From: Sphaerochaeta sp. Phil3
GTDB taxonomy: Bacteria > Spirochaetota > Spirochaetia > Sphaerochaetales > Sphaerochaetaceae
Reading direction: 5' to 3'
NCBI GenBank assembly: GCA_001940825.1
Contig: MSGT01000036.1
Coordinates: 57,008 to 121,007, forward strand
Length of the DNA: 64,000 nucleotides
A model generated the notes under the pieces. It had not been told where the DNA came from, searched no databases, and worked only from the letters and a program-made list of their open reading frames with translations. Of this stretch, positions 1 through 9,629 are shown piece by piece; the first letter of the stretch is position 1; every line of letters begins with the position of its first letter. The translations under genes were made by a program, and so were the position numbers.

Positions 1-993
1 AAGCAATGAGAGTACAGCACCTTTACCATATTGCGTTGTCAGAAGACCCACATCAGACATGAACAACTTGAACAGATTCGCCTTTTCGTTCAACAGCAGA
101 GGAATACGAGGTTCAGTTATGTTGTATACAGGAATCGCTACTCCTGCATTCACAAGCCACTCAAAGCTCGCATCGTATTTCTCAGGTCTGAAATTTCTGT
201 CAAGATCATTGAAAACATACCTTTTGTTCTTGGAATCCAGCTCTGCCGGAATTAGATCGTATACCTTTCTAAGTTTCAAACGTCTGTCTTCCGTTTCATA
301 CTTTGAAAAATCGTTGATATAACCAGGAATTATTGAATTGTGAATCTCCATGACTTTGTTGAAATCGGATTCATCAACAAAACTCTGAACCGCTGCAGGC
401 ATACCACCAACAATCATATAGTTACGAAAACCGTTCATAAGACGTAGATGGATTGAGTTCGCTACAGGTACGGATTTCTCGAACGAAGAATGCAGCATTT
501 CAAACGCATCTTCAGAAAGGCCCATGGCAATGTAGAATTCTTCAAGATCCATTGGATACATTTCAATCGAACGCATGTACCCAACAGGTGTAGACCTAAT
601 GCCCTTCAGTTCCACTCCCAAAAGGGAACCACTTAGGATGTATCTGAAAGATCCTTCCTCTACAAGGAACTTGATGAGGGTGGCAATGTCTTTGTATTCC
701 TGTATCTCATCGAAAAAGATGAAAGTCTCCCCTTTTATCAGAGGTTTCTCAGAGAAGATTGAAAGCCTGGTAAGTATTTCTGAGATACCCATTCCTTCAA
801 GCTCTTTGAACATATTGGGAATTTCCGGACGCTCAATGAAATTGAACTCAATATAGTTCTTTTTGCTTTCTTCAAGACATTTCCTTATCAGGTAGGTTTT
901 TCCAGTTTGGCGTACACCTGTAACCAGGAGTGCATTCCTTTCTTTTGAATCAATCCACCTTGCAATGTCTTCTGAGCGTTTTCTGTAGAGCAT
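1..993 (-). CDS. AAA ATPase with DUF4143-type C-terminal region, 3' end truncated by window edge
   Basis: Minus-strand translation MLYRKRSEDIARWIDSKERNALLVTGVRQTGKTYLIRK... has a Walker A (GVRQTGKT) and FFDEIQ Walker B; reads open to base 1; not in the ORF track. Confidence 0.85.
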   Translation of the reverse strand, partial: MLYRKRSEDIARWIDSKERNALLVTGVRQTGKTYLIRKCLEESKKNYIEFNFIERPEIPNMFKELEGMGISEILTRLSIFSEKPLIKGETFIFFDEIQEYKDIATLIKFLVEEGSFRYILSGSLLGVELKGIRSTPVGYMRSIEMYPMDLEEFYIAMGLSEDAFEMLHSSFEKSVPVANSIHLRLMNGFRNYMIVGGMPAAVQSFVDESDFNKVMEIHNSIIPGYINDFSKYETEDRRLKLRKVYDLIPAELDSKNKRYVFNDLDRNFRPEKYDASFEWLVNAGVAIPVYNITEPRIPLLLNEKANLFKLFMSDVGLLTTQYGKGAVLSLL

Positions 994-1586
994 ATTTCCT
1001 CCAAGGCTATATCAATACTTGGATTCTACCACATTTCAGCACGTTTTCCATAGGAAAAAGGTGTCAAAACAGCACGTTTTCCAAAAAACTATACAGCAAT
1101 CATGAGAACCTATAGTATTTTTCCGACGATTGGCGAAATATTTTTCCGACGTTTGGCGATTGTTTGTTACATCAGTCAAAGAGAGAAAGAAAACACTGCT
1201 TTCAATTTGATTGAAACATACATTTTGAAACATACATTCTCAAAAGCATCCCTCTCCAAATTGACAGGCTTTGCGAGCTGATATTCTGATGCCAAAACCT
1301 TTAGTTTCAACCACCAAGAAATCCTTTATTGTGAGGTGAAACAGTAGTTTTAGGTGTTCACCTCAAAATAAAGACACAGCCAGTCATCACAGTCATCAAT
1401 GCAAGACCAATCACCATAGGGGACTTGTCTCCATCGGATTCAACTTTTTGAAACTCACAGGGTTGAACCATCCAACGACTCATTTGACCGTTCATTGTCG
1501 TGTACATCACCTATTACCCTCATAATCTGCAATGTAATACGGATACTGCATCAGGTATGGACATGCTGTTTTTTCCACATCTTGCA

Positions 1587-1595
1587 TGCTATAAT
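1587..1595 (+). promoter_or_regulatory. Extended -10 promoter element (TGC-TATAAT) upstream of rhuM-like gene
   Basis: TGCTATAAT at 1587-1595; no strong -35. Confidence 0.45.
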
Positions 1596-1743
1596 ACCTT
1601 TAACCGAGTGCGAAAAAAGAGAATAAATGCTAGTAAACTACAAAAGCTGTTTTATCTGATAATCGATACTAGGGGATTGATACAAAAGATATGGACAATT
1701 GGACAAATGCTAAAATATACGGTTTTATATGGAGCTTTTTCTT

Positions 1744-2721
1744 ATGAACGATAATAATTTGATGATTTACCAAGATGAGAATGGGATTACGAAGGTCTCC
1801 GTCCGTTTCTCCAATGAAGATATCTGGGTCACACAACAACAGCTTGCTGAAGTTTATGACACCACACAGCAGAACATAAGCCAGCACATTGATGGCATAT
1901 ACAAGGATGGAGAGCTTGTACAGGAGGCAACCAACAAGAAATTCTTGTTGGTTCGCACCGAGGGAAATAGACAAGTAAGACGAAATATAGACCACTACAA
2001 TCTGGATATGATTATCGCTATCGGATACCGCGTGCAGTCACAGATTGCGACCCGCTTCCGTATATGGGCAACAGAAAGACTGCATGAGTATATCCAAAAA
2101 GGCTTTACCATGGACGATGACCGTTTGAAGAACGGCGGTTCACGCTATTTCAGAGAGCTGTTGCAACGCATCAGAGATATTCGTTCTTCTGAACGCAACT
2201 TTTATCAACAGGTGACAGACATCTATGCCACTGCCACGGATTATGATCCGAGATCGGATTTGACGAAAGCTTTCTTTGCTACAGTGCAAAACAAACTCCA
2301 TTACGCCGTTCACGAACACACGGCGGCAGAAATTGTCTATGACAGAGTGAATAGGGAAAAGCCCTTTGTAGGTATGACCAATTTCAAGGGCAACTATATT
2401 ACCAAAGATGACGTGAAGATTGCAAAAAACTATCTCTCTGAAATAGAACTGCAACGGCTCAATCTGCTTGTTTCGCAATTTCTCGATTTTGCGGAATTGC
2501 AAGCTTTGGAACAGATACCCATGACCATGCAGAACTGGATTGACGCTCTTGATAATCAGATTGTATCGAACAGAAGAAAACTGTTGGAAGGCAAAGGTCG
2601 AATTTCCCACAAGCAAGCCGTTGAAAAAGATGAAAAGGAATTCGAAATATATCGGGCAAGAGAGATGAAACAACTCGAAAGTGACTTTGACCGTGCTGTT
2701 AAATTGCTACAGCAGCAATAG
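1744..2721 (+). CDS. RhuM family protein (virulence RhuM/Fic-associated family)
   Basis: ORF translation MNDNNLMIYQDENGITKVSVRFSNEDIWVTQQQLAEVYDTTQQNISQHI... is typical RhuM; alternative start at 1729. Confidence 0.85.
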   Translation: MNDNNLMIYQDENGITKVSVRFSNEDIWVTQQQLAEVYDTTQQNISQHIDGIYKDGELVQEATNKKFLLVRTEGNRQVRRNIDHYNLDMIIAIGYRVQSQIATRFRIWATERLHEYIQKGFTMDDDRLKNGGSRYFRELLQRIRDIRSSERNFYQQVTDIYATATDYDPRSDLTKAFFATVQNKLHYAVHEHTAAEIVYDRVNREKPFVGMTNFKGNYITKDDVKIAKNYLSEIELQRLNLLVSQFLDFAELQALEQIPMTMQNWIDALDNQIVSNRRKLLEGKGRISHKQAVEKDEKEFEIYRAREMKQLESDFDRAVKLLQQQ

Positions 2722-2787
2722 CAACTTGAAAGTTTTAACACGATTCTTTCCTCTGCCAGAGTAAAAGGAACTCCATAGGAAGCAAAC

Positions 2788-3624
2788 TCAGAAACTGAAC
2801 CCAAACGCAACACCCGTTGGGGAAATGCCAAATGAAGCGGTATTCGAATTAGCACTCGAAGAAGAATTGGAAGAACCAGAAGCTCCACCAAGAGACCCAA
2901 GGTGCAGCAATGGAACTGCAACTCCGCAGGCGGCGCCAATTAGGGCACCTACGAGGACATCGGTTATATAATGGTTCCCACTCAGGACACGGGAGGTCGC
3001 AACACCAAGAGCAACGGCATAGGAGCCAATGCAGACGGGAAGCCGCCAAGGGGAAGCAGAATCGTCAAAACCCATCACCATGGTGAGGAACGTTGCACTT
3101 GCGAATGCAAGCGCAGTGTGTCCAGAGGGGAAGGACCGGCAATAATCTCCGTTGGAGAACTCTTCAGCAGGTGCTCCACTGCCATAGACGTAGGGACGCT
3201 CCCTCACAACAAGGTTCTTTGCAAGCTCTTTTAGCCCGTATGTCATGGCGACGGTTTCAAAATACATGAGACCATAGCCCCACATTGCATCGCCTTTGAG
3301 CAACGAGTATACACAAGGAACGGCAAGAACACCTATAGTTGCAAAGGTGCTGACTTTATCCACCACCCCGTTGTAACCAAAGACGGCGATTCCATCCAGG
3401 AAATTCAAATCCTCAAAGGCAACAGCAGGAACACCGGAATAGACAGGAAAAGACGACTGCTTCTCCCACACAAGGTTTCCACCTACAAGAGCCAGCGAGC
3501 CAACCCCAAGGGAAACATCCAACGAAGTTGAAACCCCAAAGGACGACTGGGAAGCAGCTACCAATGACAGACCTGCAACAACAACGAAAAAGATGGCGAT
3601 GCCACGTTTGAAAACAGAACTCAC
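2788..3624 (-). CDS. PAP2-superfamily phosphatase, exported/membrane
   Basis: KELAKNLVVRERPYV...SFPSGHTALAFASATF...SRVLSGNHYITDVLVGALIG PAP2 motifs; GTG start overlapping upstream stop (GTGA) is favoured over ATG 3660. Confidence 0.85.
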   Translation of the reverse strand: MSSVFKRGIAIFFVVVAGLSLVAASQSSFGVSTSLDVSLGVGSLALVGGNLVWEKQSSFPVYSGVPAVAFEDLNFLDGIAVFGYNGVVDKVSTFATIGVLAVPCVYSLLKGDAMWGYGLMYFETVAMTYGLKELAKNLVVRERPYVYGSGAPAEEFSNGDYCRSFPSGHTALAFASATFLTMVMGFDDSASPWRLPVCIGSYAVALGVATSRVLSGNHYITDVLVGALIGAACGVAVPLLHLGSLGGASGSSNSSSSANSNTASFGISPTGVAFGFSF

Positions 3625-4439
3625 TGGGCATCCACCTGCGCAAGACATGTCTCCATCCATTCCTTCAATGCGGTGACCCTGCGAAGGAACGCACTTGGAA
3701 GATCAACCGTTATGAAAAGGACTTTGACCTGAGGGTCTCGGTCCGATATCTTGGCCATTGCATTGAGAAGGATGCCTTCTTCAGTGAGATATGTATCAAG
3801 ATACATGTGAAGCTGTCCCTCCTTCACGCACGTGAAGCCCATGAACTTGAGGGCGGTCACATTGTTCAGGCTAAGGAATATCTCGTCTTCGTCTATGGTG
3901 AAATCATGCTTGTAGATATTGCCTCCAAACGTGGAGTCCTTTTGGTAGCAGTAGCTCTCTATGGAAGAAGGGAGCTCTGTAACCACGGGGTCGTCTATCT
4001 TTGACTTCCAGTCCGATGGATCCGAGAGGTACCATGAGCGGTCGAACAGGATCTTAGGCTTGTCCCCTGCACGATGCGAGATGTAGGTGATGCCCTCCTG
4101 GGTGGAGACGCTTCTCATTAAATTGAGAAGAGCAATCTGAACCTCTTCCTGAGACATGCCCTCCCAAGCCTTTGGATATGGAAGAAGGACCGTAAGGTTC
4201 TCTGAAAAACCATTTGTAGCGGCCTTTGCTTCCTTCACAGAACCCTCGAAAACGGACCCAGCAGGGCTCACGTTGCCCATGTCGGCACCGCCAAGGGTGG
4301 AGGTCTCCACTATCTCCCCTGCCAAAAGAGCATCAAGCTGCCCATGGGATGCAGTAGGAAGCACATTGGACAACCCTGCGGCAGCAAAGACGGTAGAACA
4401 GAATACAACAAAAAAAACAAAAACTATAGCTTTCTTCAT
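3621..4439 (-). CDS. Exported hypothetical protein (possibly DUF6675-like)
   Basis: Signal peptide MKKAIVFVFFVVFCSTVFAAAG; translationally coupled to the PAP2 gene. Confidence 0.65.
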   Translation of the reverse strand: MKKAIVFVFFVVFCSTVFAAAGLSNVLPTASHGQLDALLAGEIVETSTLGGADMGNVSPAGSVFEGSVKEAKAATNGFSENLTVLLPYPKAWEGMSQEEVQIALLNLMRSVSTQEGITYISHRAGDKPKILFDRSWYLSDPSDWKSKIDDPVVTELPSSIESYCYQKDSTFGGNIYKHDFTIDEDEIFLSLNNVTALKFMGFTCVKEGQLHMYLDTYLTEEGILLNAMAKISDRDPQVKVLFITVDLPSAFLRRVTALKEWMETCLAQVDAQ

Positions 4440-4464
4440 TCTAAAAATTCCCATTAACCGCTTA

Positions 4465-5856
4465 TCAATAAGCGTTCTTGTTGATGAATCCCTTCAGGAA
4501 GGTGAAGATTACAATCTTCATGTCAAACCCAAAGCTCCAGTTGCGAATATAATACAAATCGTAGTCGATGCGTTTTTCAATGGAGGTGTTGCCTCTAAGG
4601 CCGTTCACCTGCGCCCAGCCCGATATCCCAGCCTTCATCTTATGACGCATATTATAGCCGGGAATGGTCTTTATGAACCGTTCTTCAAGCTCAGGTCGTT
4701 CAGGCCGAGGCCCTATGAGGCTCATCGAACCTCCTATCACATTGAAGAACTGGGGAATCTCGTCCAAGCTGGTCTTTCTCAGGAACTTTCCAATCTTGGT
4801 AACACGGGGGTCGTTTTCAGGAGTGAGGTGGGGGTCTCCTTCAGGCATGTCTATCCGCATTGAGCGGAATTTGAGCATCTCGAACACCTTGCCGTCACGG
4901 GTCACCCTCTTTTGCCTAAAGAACACGGGTCCTTTGGACGTCGTCTTGACCAGTATGGAAATAAACAGAAAAAGCGGCGACAGAAGCAAGACCCCAAGGG
5001 AACAAGAAACAACGTCGAACGTCCTTTTGAAGATACGCCCCAACGGCGACATTTCAAACGAGTTTATGCCAATGATTGGAATGCCTCTGTACATTGAAAG
5101 CTCCGTTCCAACGTATGACTTTGGAATGGATGGAATGAGAAACACCTTTTGTCCAAACAGATCCAGGCTCTCGTTCAATATCCTTTGGGAGTCCGTGTAG
5201 GACATCTCGGAGGTTGAGATCACAACGATATCGGCCTTGGATTTTGATACGGCTTCCTTGAGGGATGCAGCCTGCACCTGCGCAATGCCGTCTATTGTCC
5301 TGCCCTGTCCAAAGTATTGGCCTTCCACGGTGCGTCCGTCCGTGTCGTCATGTGTAACGGCGCTGCAGTATTCTTCAATCGAGGAGCCGGAACCTACGAG
5401 AAGGATTCTCTGGTAGAAAAGCCCCCTCTTCCCCCTCTCCTTGAACCGTTTTTCGAACGATGCGTTTATGAGGCGTCTTGAGATGAGAAGGAAAAGGAAA
5501 TGGAATGCAAAGAAGAGAAGCAGTGCCAGACGGCTTACCTTTTCGACGAACAGGTAGTAGTAGACGCACACGAAAAGCAGGAACACATACAAAGAGACCT
5601 TGAAGATATTGCTGGCTTCCTTTGCGAATGTACTTATCTCGTTGCAGGAATACAGGCCCTGCCTATTGCAGAAGAACAATGTGAACGCGCATGCGAACAC
5701 AGCAAGGACCGCGAACAGCTCAATAGGCTTCCCTCTGCCTCCGGGAAGGACGTAGAACCTCAAGAAGAAAGCCAATGCCCAAGCGAGTATTGTGGCGAGT
5801 ATGTCTGAGAAGATACGCAGGCCAAGTATCCTTTTCCTATAGTCCTTAATTCTCAA
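4465..5856 (-). CDS. Exopolysaccharide biosynthesis polyprenyl glycosylphosphotransferase (undecaprenyl-phosphate sugar transferase)
   Basis: N-terminal TM helices and C-terminal KRTFDVVSCSLGVLLLSPLF...KFRSMRID...RKTSLDEIPQFFNVIGGSMSLIGPRPERPE. Confidence 0.92.
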   Translation of the reverse strand: MRIKDYRKRILGLRIFSDILATILAWALAFFLRFYVLPGGRGKPIELFAVLAVFACAFTLFFCNRQGLYSCNEISTFAKEASNIFKVSLYVFLLFVCVYYYLFVEKVSRLALLLFFAFHFLFLLISRRLINASFEKRFKERGKRGLFYQRILLVGSGSSIEEYCSAVTHDDTDGRTVEGQYFGQGRTIDGIAQVQAASLKEAVSKSKADIVVISTSEMSYTDSQRILNESLDLFGQKVFLIPSIPKSYVGTELSMYRGIPIIGINSFEMSPLGRIFKRTFDVVSCSLGVLLLSPLFLFISILVKTTSKGPVFFRQKRVTRDGKVFEMLKFRSMRIDMPEGDPHLTPENDPRVTKIGKFLRKTSLDEIPQFFNVIGGSMSLIGPRPERPELEERFIKTIPGYNMRHKMKAGISGWAQVNGLRGNTSIEKRIDYDLYYIRNWSFGFDMKIVIFTFLKGFINKNAY

Positions 5857-5969
5857 AGAAAACCTCCGTTCTGCCCCTATACCTTATATATCAACTCTTG
5901 AACAAATGCAATCGAAAGCTTAAAATGCACTCTGGATCATTTGGCAAATTTAGGGGAAAGGTAGTTAAC

Positions 5970-7754
5970 ATGAAACGTTTTATCATGACGACGCTTGTCG
6001 TGCTGTCTGCAATATCGGCTATATTCGCATCGACATACATCATAGACCGATACGACTTCAACTTCGAAGGCAAGACCGATGTTAATGAGGTGTACAAATT
6101 CCTTGGTCTTTCAGACGGAGCTTCGTTTTCAAGCTATGAGGAGCTGCAGTCCCATGTGATCGCCAAGACACAAAAGCTTGTCAACGAACGGATATTCACC
6201 TCAGTGGACTATGACATCGTCGAAGGAGATGTCGTTGTGACAACCCCTGGGGATGAGACGGCAAACGAATACCACTATGTAGCAGTGTACTATGTCAATG
6301 ACAGAAGTCCATTCTTCATTTTCCCAACGCCAAAGTACGATTCCAACTACGGAGCAAAGATTGGGCTTAGAATAGACTCCAAGAACTTCGGAGGAAAGCT
6401 TGCAAAGTTCCAGATAAACGCAGACATGAAGCAGAACGACCACTCGTTCGAAAAAGCAGAGTACGGACTTGACTTCAATATCCTGGGCTATCCAATAGCG
6501 AGCTCAAAACTGGACACGACCCTCTCCTTCAAGTACGATGGAAGAACAGGGGGCCTCAACGGAACAACCTTGGGACTGTCATCGAAGCTTTCTGGAATCA
6601 AGGTCGCAAGCTTCAAAATGGATGCCTCCGCTTCTATTTCGTTCAAGGGAATTGAGAACTATACAGGTTCAGAGCTTGCACTAAGCACATACTTCTATGA
6701 CATAAGGCTTGGGGACACTGTAGGGTTCAGCCTGTCGTCAGGAATCAAGTTCACACCAACGAAGAACGAGCTCTCTTCAATGGGATGCAACGAATTCACA
6801 TACACGGCAAGTCTTTCGAACCTGCTAAGTTCAATTGGAGGCGTCTCCCTTTCCCACAAGCTCACCTATGCTCCTAGAACGAAGACAACAACGACAAACA
6901 ACAGTCTCTCATACTATGGTTTGTCTTTGAGAGGAAAGCAGATATCCACAAGCCTTGGATTGGACACAACGAAAGTTGCAGACAATCCCAACATGACAAT
7001 CACTGCAAGCGGTACGGCTTCGATGTCTTTGGGACTCCCTCTTGGACTGACACTCTCCCCTTCGTTGAAGCTGTACAAAACATATACCACAGATGGAACA
7101 TGGGACATGTTGGGATGGGATGTCAACAAGAGAGTAACGGCAAGTGCAACGCTGTCACGCTCGACTCTCAACGTTGTCCTTGACGGCAACAGCGACTTCA
7201 GAAAGGGGATGACCCTTTCCATGACAGCTTCAAGGGACATGGGCCTAATGAACCTGCTCAAGGATCCAGTTCAATATGTGCAAATGCAGTTCACTTGGTT
7301 CCCTTATGCGAACTCGTGGTTCAATCCATCGATAAGGATAAACGGAAGCATTGCATCGTCTGCAAGCAGAGCTCCAGTGCCAAGCGCCTCTACAACATAC
7401 ATTGCAGACTACATGCGTGGAATAAAGGACGACAACACCTATAGTGCACAAAGCTGGAACACAAAGGTCGTTGCAAACGTCAACCTCACCACCAAGTGCA
7501 TCAACCTGGGCTCCTGGGCACGTACCTATGCAATAGCCTTCACGGACATTGCGATGCTCCATAACAAGAACGCAGAAGTGAAAATGCTCTACACTGTTGG
7601 CATCGAAGGCATTGGAATCATCAACGACCACCCAAACTACCCAGTAAGAGCCTCTTTGGGATTCAACACGGAGTCCATAAAGAAGTATGCAGAAACGAAG
7701 AACTTCAAGGATCTTGAATACGAACTTTTCTTTGGACTCTACTACTTCTATTGA
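5970..7754 (+). CDS. Outer-membrane beta-barrel protein with short POTRA-like N-terminal region
   Basis: Signal peptide MKRFIMTTLVVLSAISAIFAS; alternating amphipathic strands, terminal ELFFGLYYFY; start 5970 preferred over 5898. Confidence 0.6.
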   Translation: MKRFIMTTLVVLSAISAIFASTYIIDRYDFNFEGKTDVNEVYKFLGLSDGASFSSYEELQSHVIAKTQKLVNERIFTSVDYDIVEGDVVVTTPGDETANEYHYVAVYYVNDRSPFFIFPTPKYDSNYGAKIGLRIDSKNFGGKLAKFQINADMKQNDHSFEKAEYGLDFNILGYPIASSKLDTTLSFKYDGRTGGLNGTTLGLSSKLSGIKVASFKMDASASISFKGIENYTGSELALSTYFYDIRLGDTVGFSLSSGIKFTPTKNELSSMGCNEFTYTASLSNLLSSIGGVSLSHKLTYAPRTKTTTTNNSLSYYGLSLRGKQISTSLGLDTTKVADNPNMTITASGTASMSLGLPLGLTLSPSLKLYKTYTTDGTWDMLGWDVNKRVTASATLSRSTLNVVLDGNSDFRKGMTLSMTASRDMGLMNLLKDPVQYVQMQFTWFPYANSWFNPSIRINGSIASSASRAPVPSASTTYIADYMRGIKDDNTYSAQSWNTKVVANVNLTTKCINLGSWARTYAIAFTDIAMLHNKNAEVKMLYTVGIEGIGIINDHPNYPVRASLGFNTESIKKYAETKNFKDLEYELFFGLYYFY

Positions 7755-7794
7755 TTCTTGGAAAATCCCTATTCTTGGAAGCTACACATAAAAC

Positions 7795-7832
7795 AAGGAC
7801 CTGCAGCCACAAAGGTTTGCAGGTCCTTTTTT
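7795..7832 (+). terminator. Rho-independent terminator
   Basis: AAGGACCTGCA-gccacaaaggt-TGCAGGTCCTT followed by TTTT. Confidence 0.85.
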
Positions 7833-7927
7833 AAATCCATAAATTCACACAAATCTGATGCGCCCTCATGCGCCTTAATAAGCCCTAACGCGCCCACACC
7901 CGCCAATCAAAAAAACAGTAACCCTTC

Positions 7928-9625
7928 TCAATATGGAGGATGGAAGCTCACTCCAACTGCAAGCTGCACATCGAACATGCTGCGGCCAATCTCGTTGTGG
8001 TAGTTCCATGCATGGACGAACGCAAGGTTCGCCTTTACATCAAGGTCTGAGAATAGGGAGTATTCTGCGTAGGTGGAAACCGAAAGCCTGAACTCAGGAA
8101 GGGTTGCACCCTGCGTATACGTCGGCGACACATCCCTGAAATGCACAGGTCCAAGTTCGACGGTGTCGTGCTGATTGCCATAGCCATAGTAGCGTATCCC
8201 ATGCTCTCCATGAGCCCTGAAGAGAACGGAGCCTCCAAAGGCAAGCCCATCGAGATCGACATAGTCGGCTCCGATTCCCAAGGCGACCGTGTCCGGCCCA
8301 TATTTGTATCCAAGGTAGGACAGGTCGCTGTCACCGTCGTCCAAAAGGACGTTGCCGACTATAAGGTTCGTGTTCCAATGGTCATAGCCCTTGCCGTCCT
8401 CCTTGAGATACAGGCAGGGAGAGGTGTATACGAACTCGACATGGTATGTTACCACGCCTGCCAGGGCTGCTGTGCTGTATATTGCATTCGCAAGCGCTCC
8501 GTATGCATTGGGAGGGGTGTTGCTCTTCGGCTGTCCGTCATCGAGTTCGGTGGCGACCTGGATCTGGTCGAACATCACGGCGAAGTTGAGTTCAAGGCCA
8601 TTGCACGGCACGAATGACAGCTCAACTCCAAAGAAGTTGTTCTGATTGCCTCGTTCATAGCCGTTCGTTCCATGAAGCAGCATGAACGGATTGAGCATCT
8701 CGAAGTCCCCGAACAGGTTCGTCCCGTACTGAAGCATACCTTCGGCGACGGCGAAGCTCATCCATTTGAACGGAGCCATCGAGAACCTGTGGATTGCGAC
8801 GAGCCTGTGCGGAGAGTTGTAGTCGAACTTCTCAAGGCCAATTGGATTGGAGCCATAGTCCTTGTTGGTATCGAACGACATCAGCGTGAAGTCGTAGGAG
8901 AACGGATGCTTCAGTACGCTGAGCTTCGCAAAATCGTTCCACCAATGGCCGTCACCAACCATGAGGTTTCCAGTCATTCCGTTCCCAGCCTCGACCCTGT
9001 CCCTTCCAATGACGAAGCTCAATCCGCCGTTTCCTATGGAGGCGTACGCCTTGCGGGGAAGGGCGAGCTCGAAGTCCGCGAACTCCTTGAGGAGGTTGAT
9101 GAAAACAACGCCATAGCCTATCTTCGAGACCCTTGTAGTCAGATTGAGGTCTATGAGGCCGTAGAAGTTCGAACCAAGGCAGAATCCCGCCTCGAAGTCC
9201 AGAATCGGAAGCCAGTCCCTGAATGGGTACTCCCAATCGATGACCGCCGCATCCTCGTTGGAATGGACGAATACCTGAGGGTTTATCGTAGGACGCACCA
9301 CCGCAAACACGTCGTCGTCATAGGCGAAGGTTCTGCTTGGAAGTGACAGACCTTCAAGCAGCCTTCCATAGACAACGCCGATTCCACAGTCACCGCCACC
9401 GGCCTCCATGTCGAGCATTCCAAGGAGTCCTTCGAGCTGGCTGCCGGTCACCGGTGCGGTTGCAATGGGCATCGTCTGCCCCGCGATTCTGAACGAAGCC
9501 TTCGTCAGCTTGAACTCACGGCTCTGCGCGTTGTATGTGTTCTGCCATGCACAGAGCTGCGCAAGGACGGCCACCACCATGGAGATCGTTGCAATCGCCT
9601 TCTTGGAAAAACCTAAAACATTCAT
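7928..9625 (-). CDS. Hypothetical outer-membrane protein (spirochaete family), paralogue of next gene
   Basis: N-terminal membrane/signal segment; beta-rich; shares YLGYKYGPDT with neighbour. Confidence 0.6.
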   Translation of the reverse strand: MNVLGFSKKAIATISMVVAVLAQLCAWQNTYNAQSREFKLTKASFRIAGQTMPIATAPVTGSQLEGLLGMLDMEAGGGDCGIGVVYGRLLEGLSLPSRTFAYDDDVFAVVRPTINPQVFVHSNEDAAVIDWEYPFRDWLPILDFEAGFCLGSNFYGLIDLNLTTRVSKIGYGVVFINLLKEFADFELALPRKAYASIGNGGLSFVIGRDRVEAGNGMTGNLMVGDGHWWNDFAKLSVLKHPFSYDFTLMSFDTNKDYGSNPIGLEKFDYNSPHRLVAIHRFSMAPFKWMSFAVAEGMLQYGTNLFGDFEMLNPFMLLHGTNGYERGNQNNFFGVELSFVPCNGLELNFAVMFDQIQVATELDDGQPKSNTPPNAYGALANAIYSTAALAGVVTYHVEFVYTSPCLYLKEDGKGYDHWNTNLIVGNVLLDDGDSDLSYLGYKYGPDTVALGIGADYVDLDGLAFGGSVLFRAHGEHGIRYYGYGNQHDTVELGPVHFRDVSPTYTQGATLPEFRLSVSTYAEYSLFSDLDVKANLAFVHAWNYHNEIGRSMFDVQLAVGVSFHPPY

Positions 9626-9629
9626 ATCG

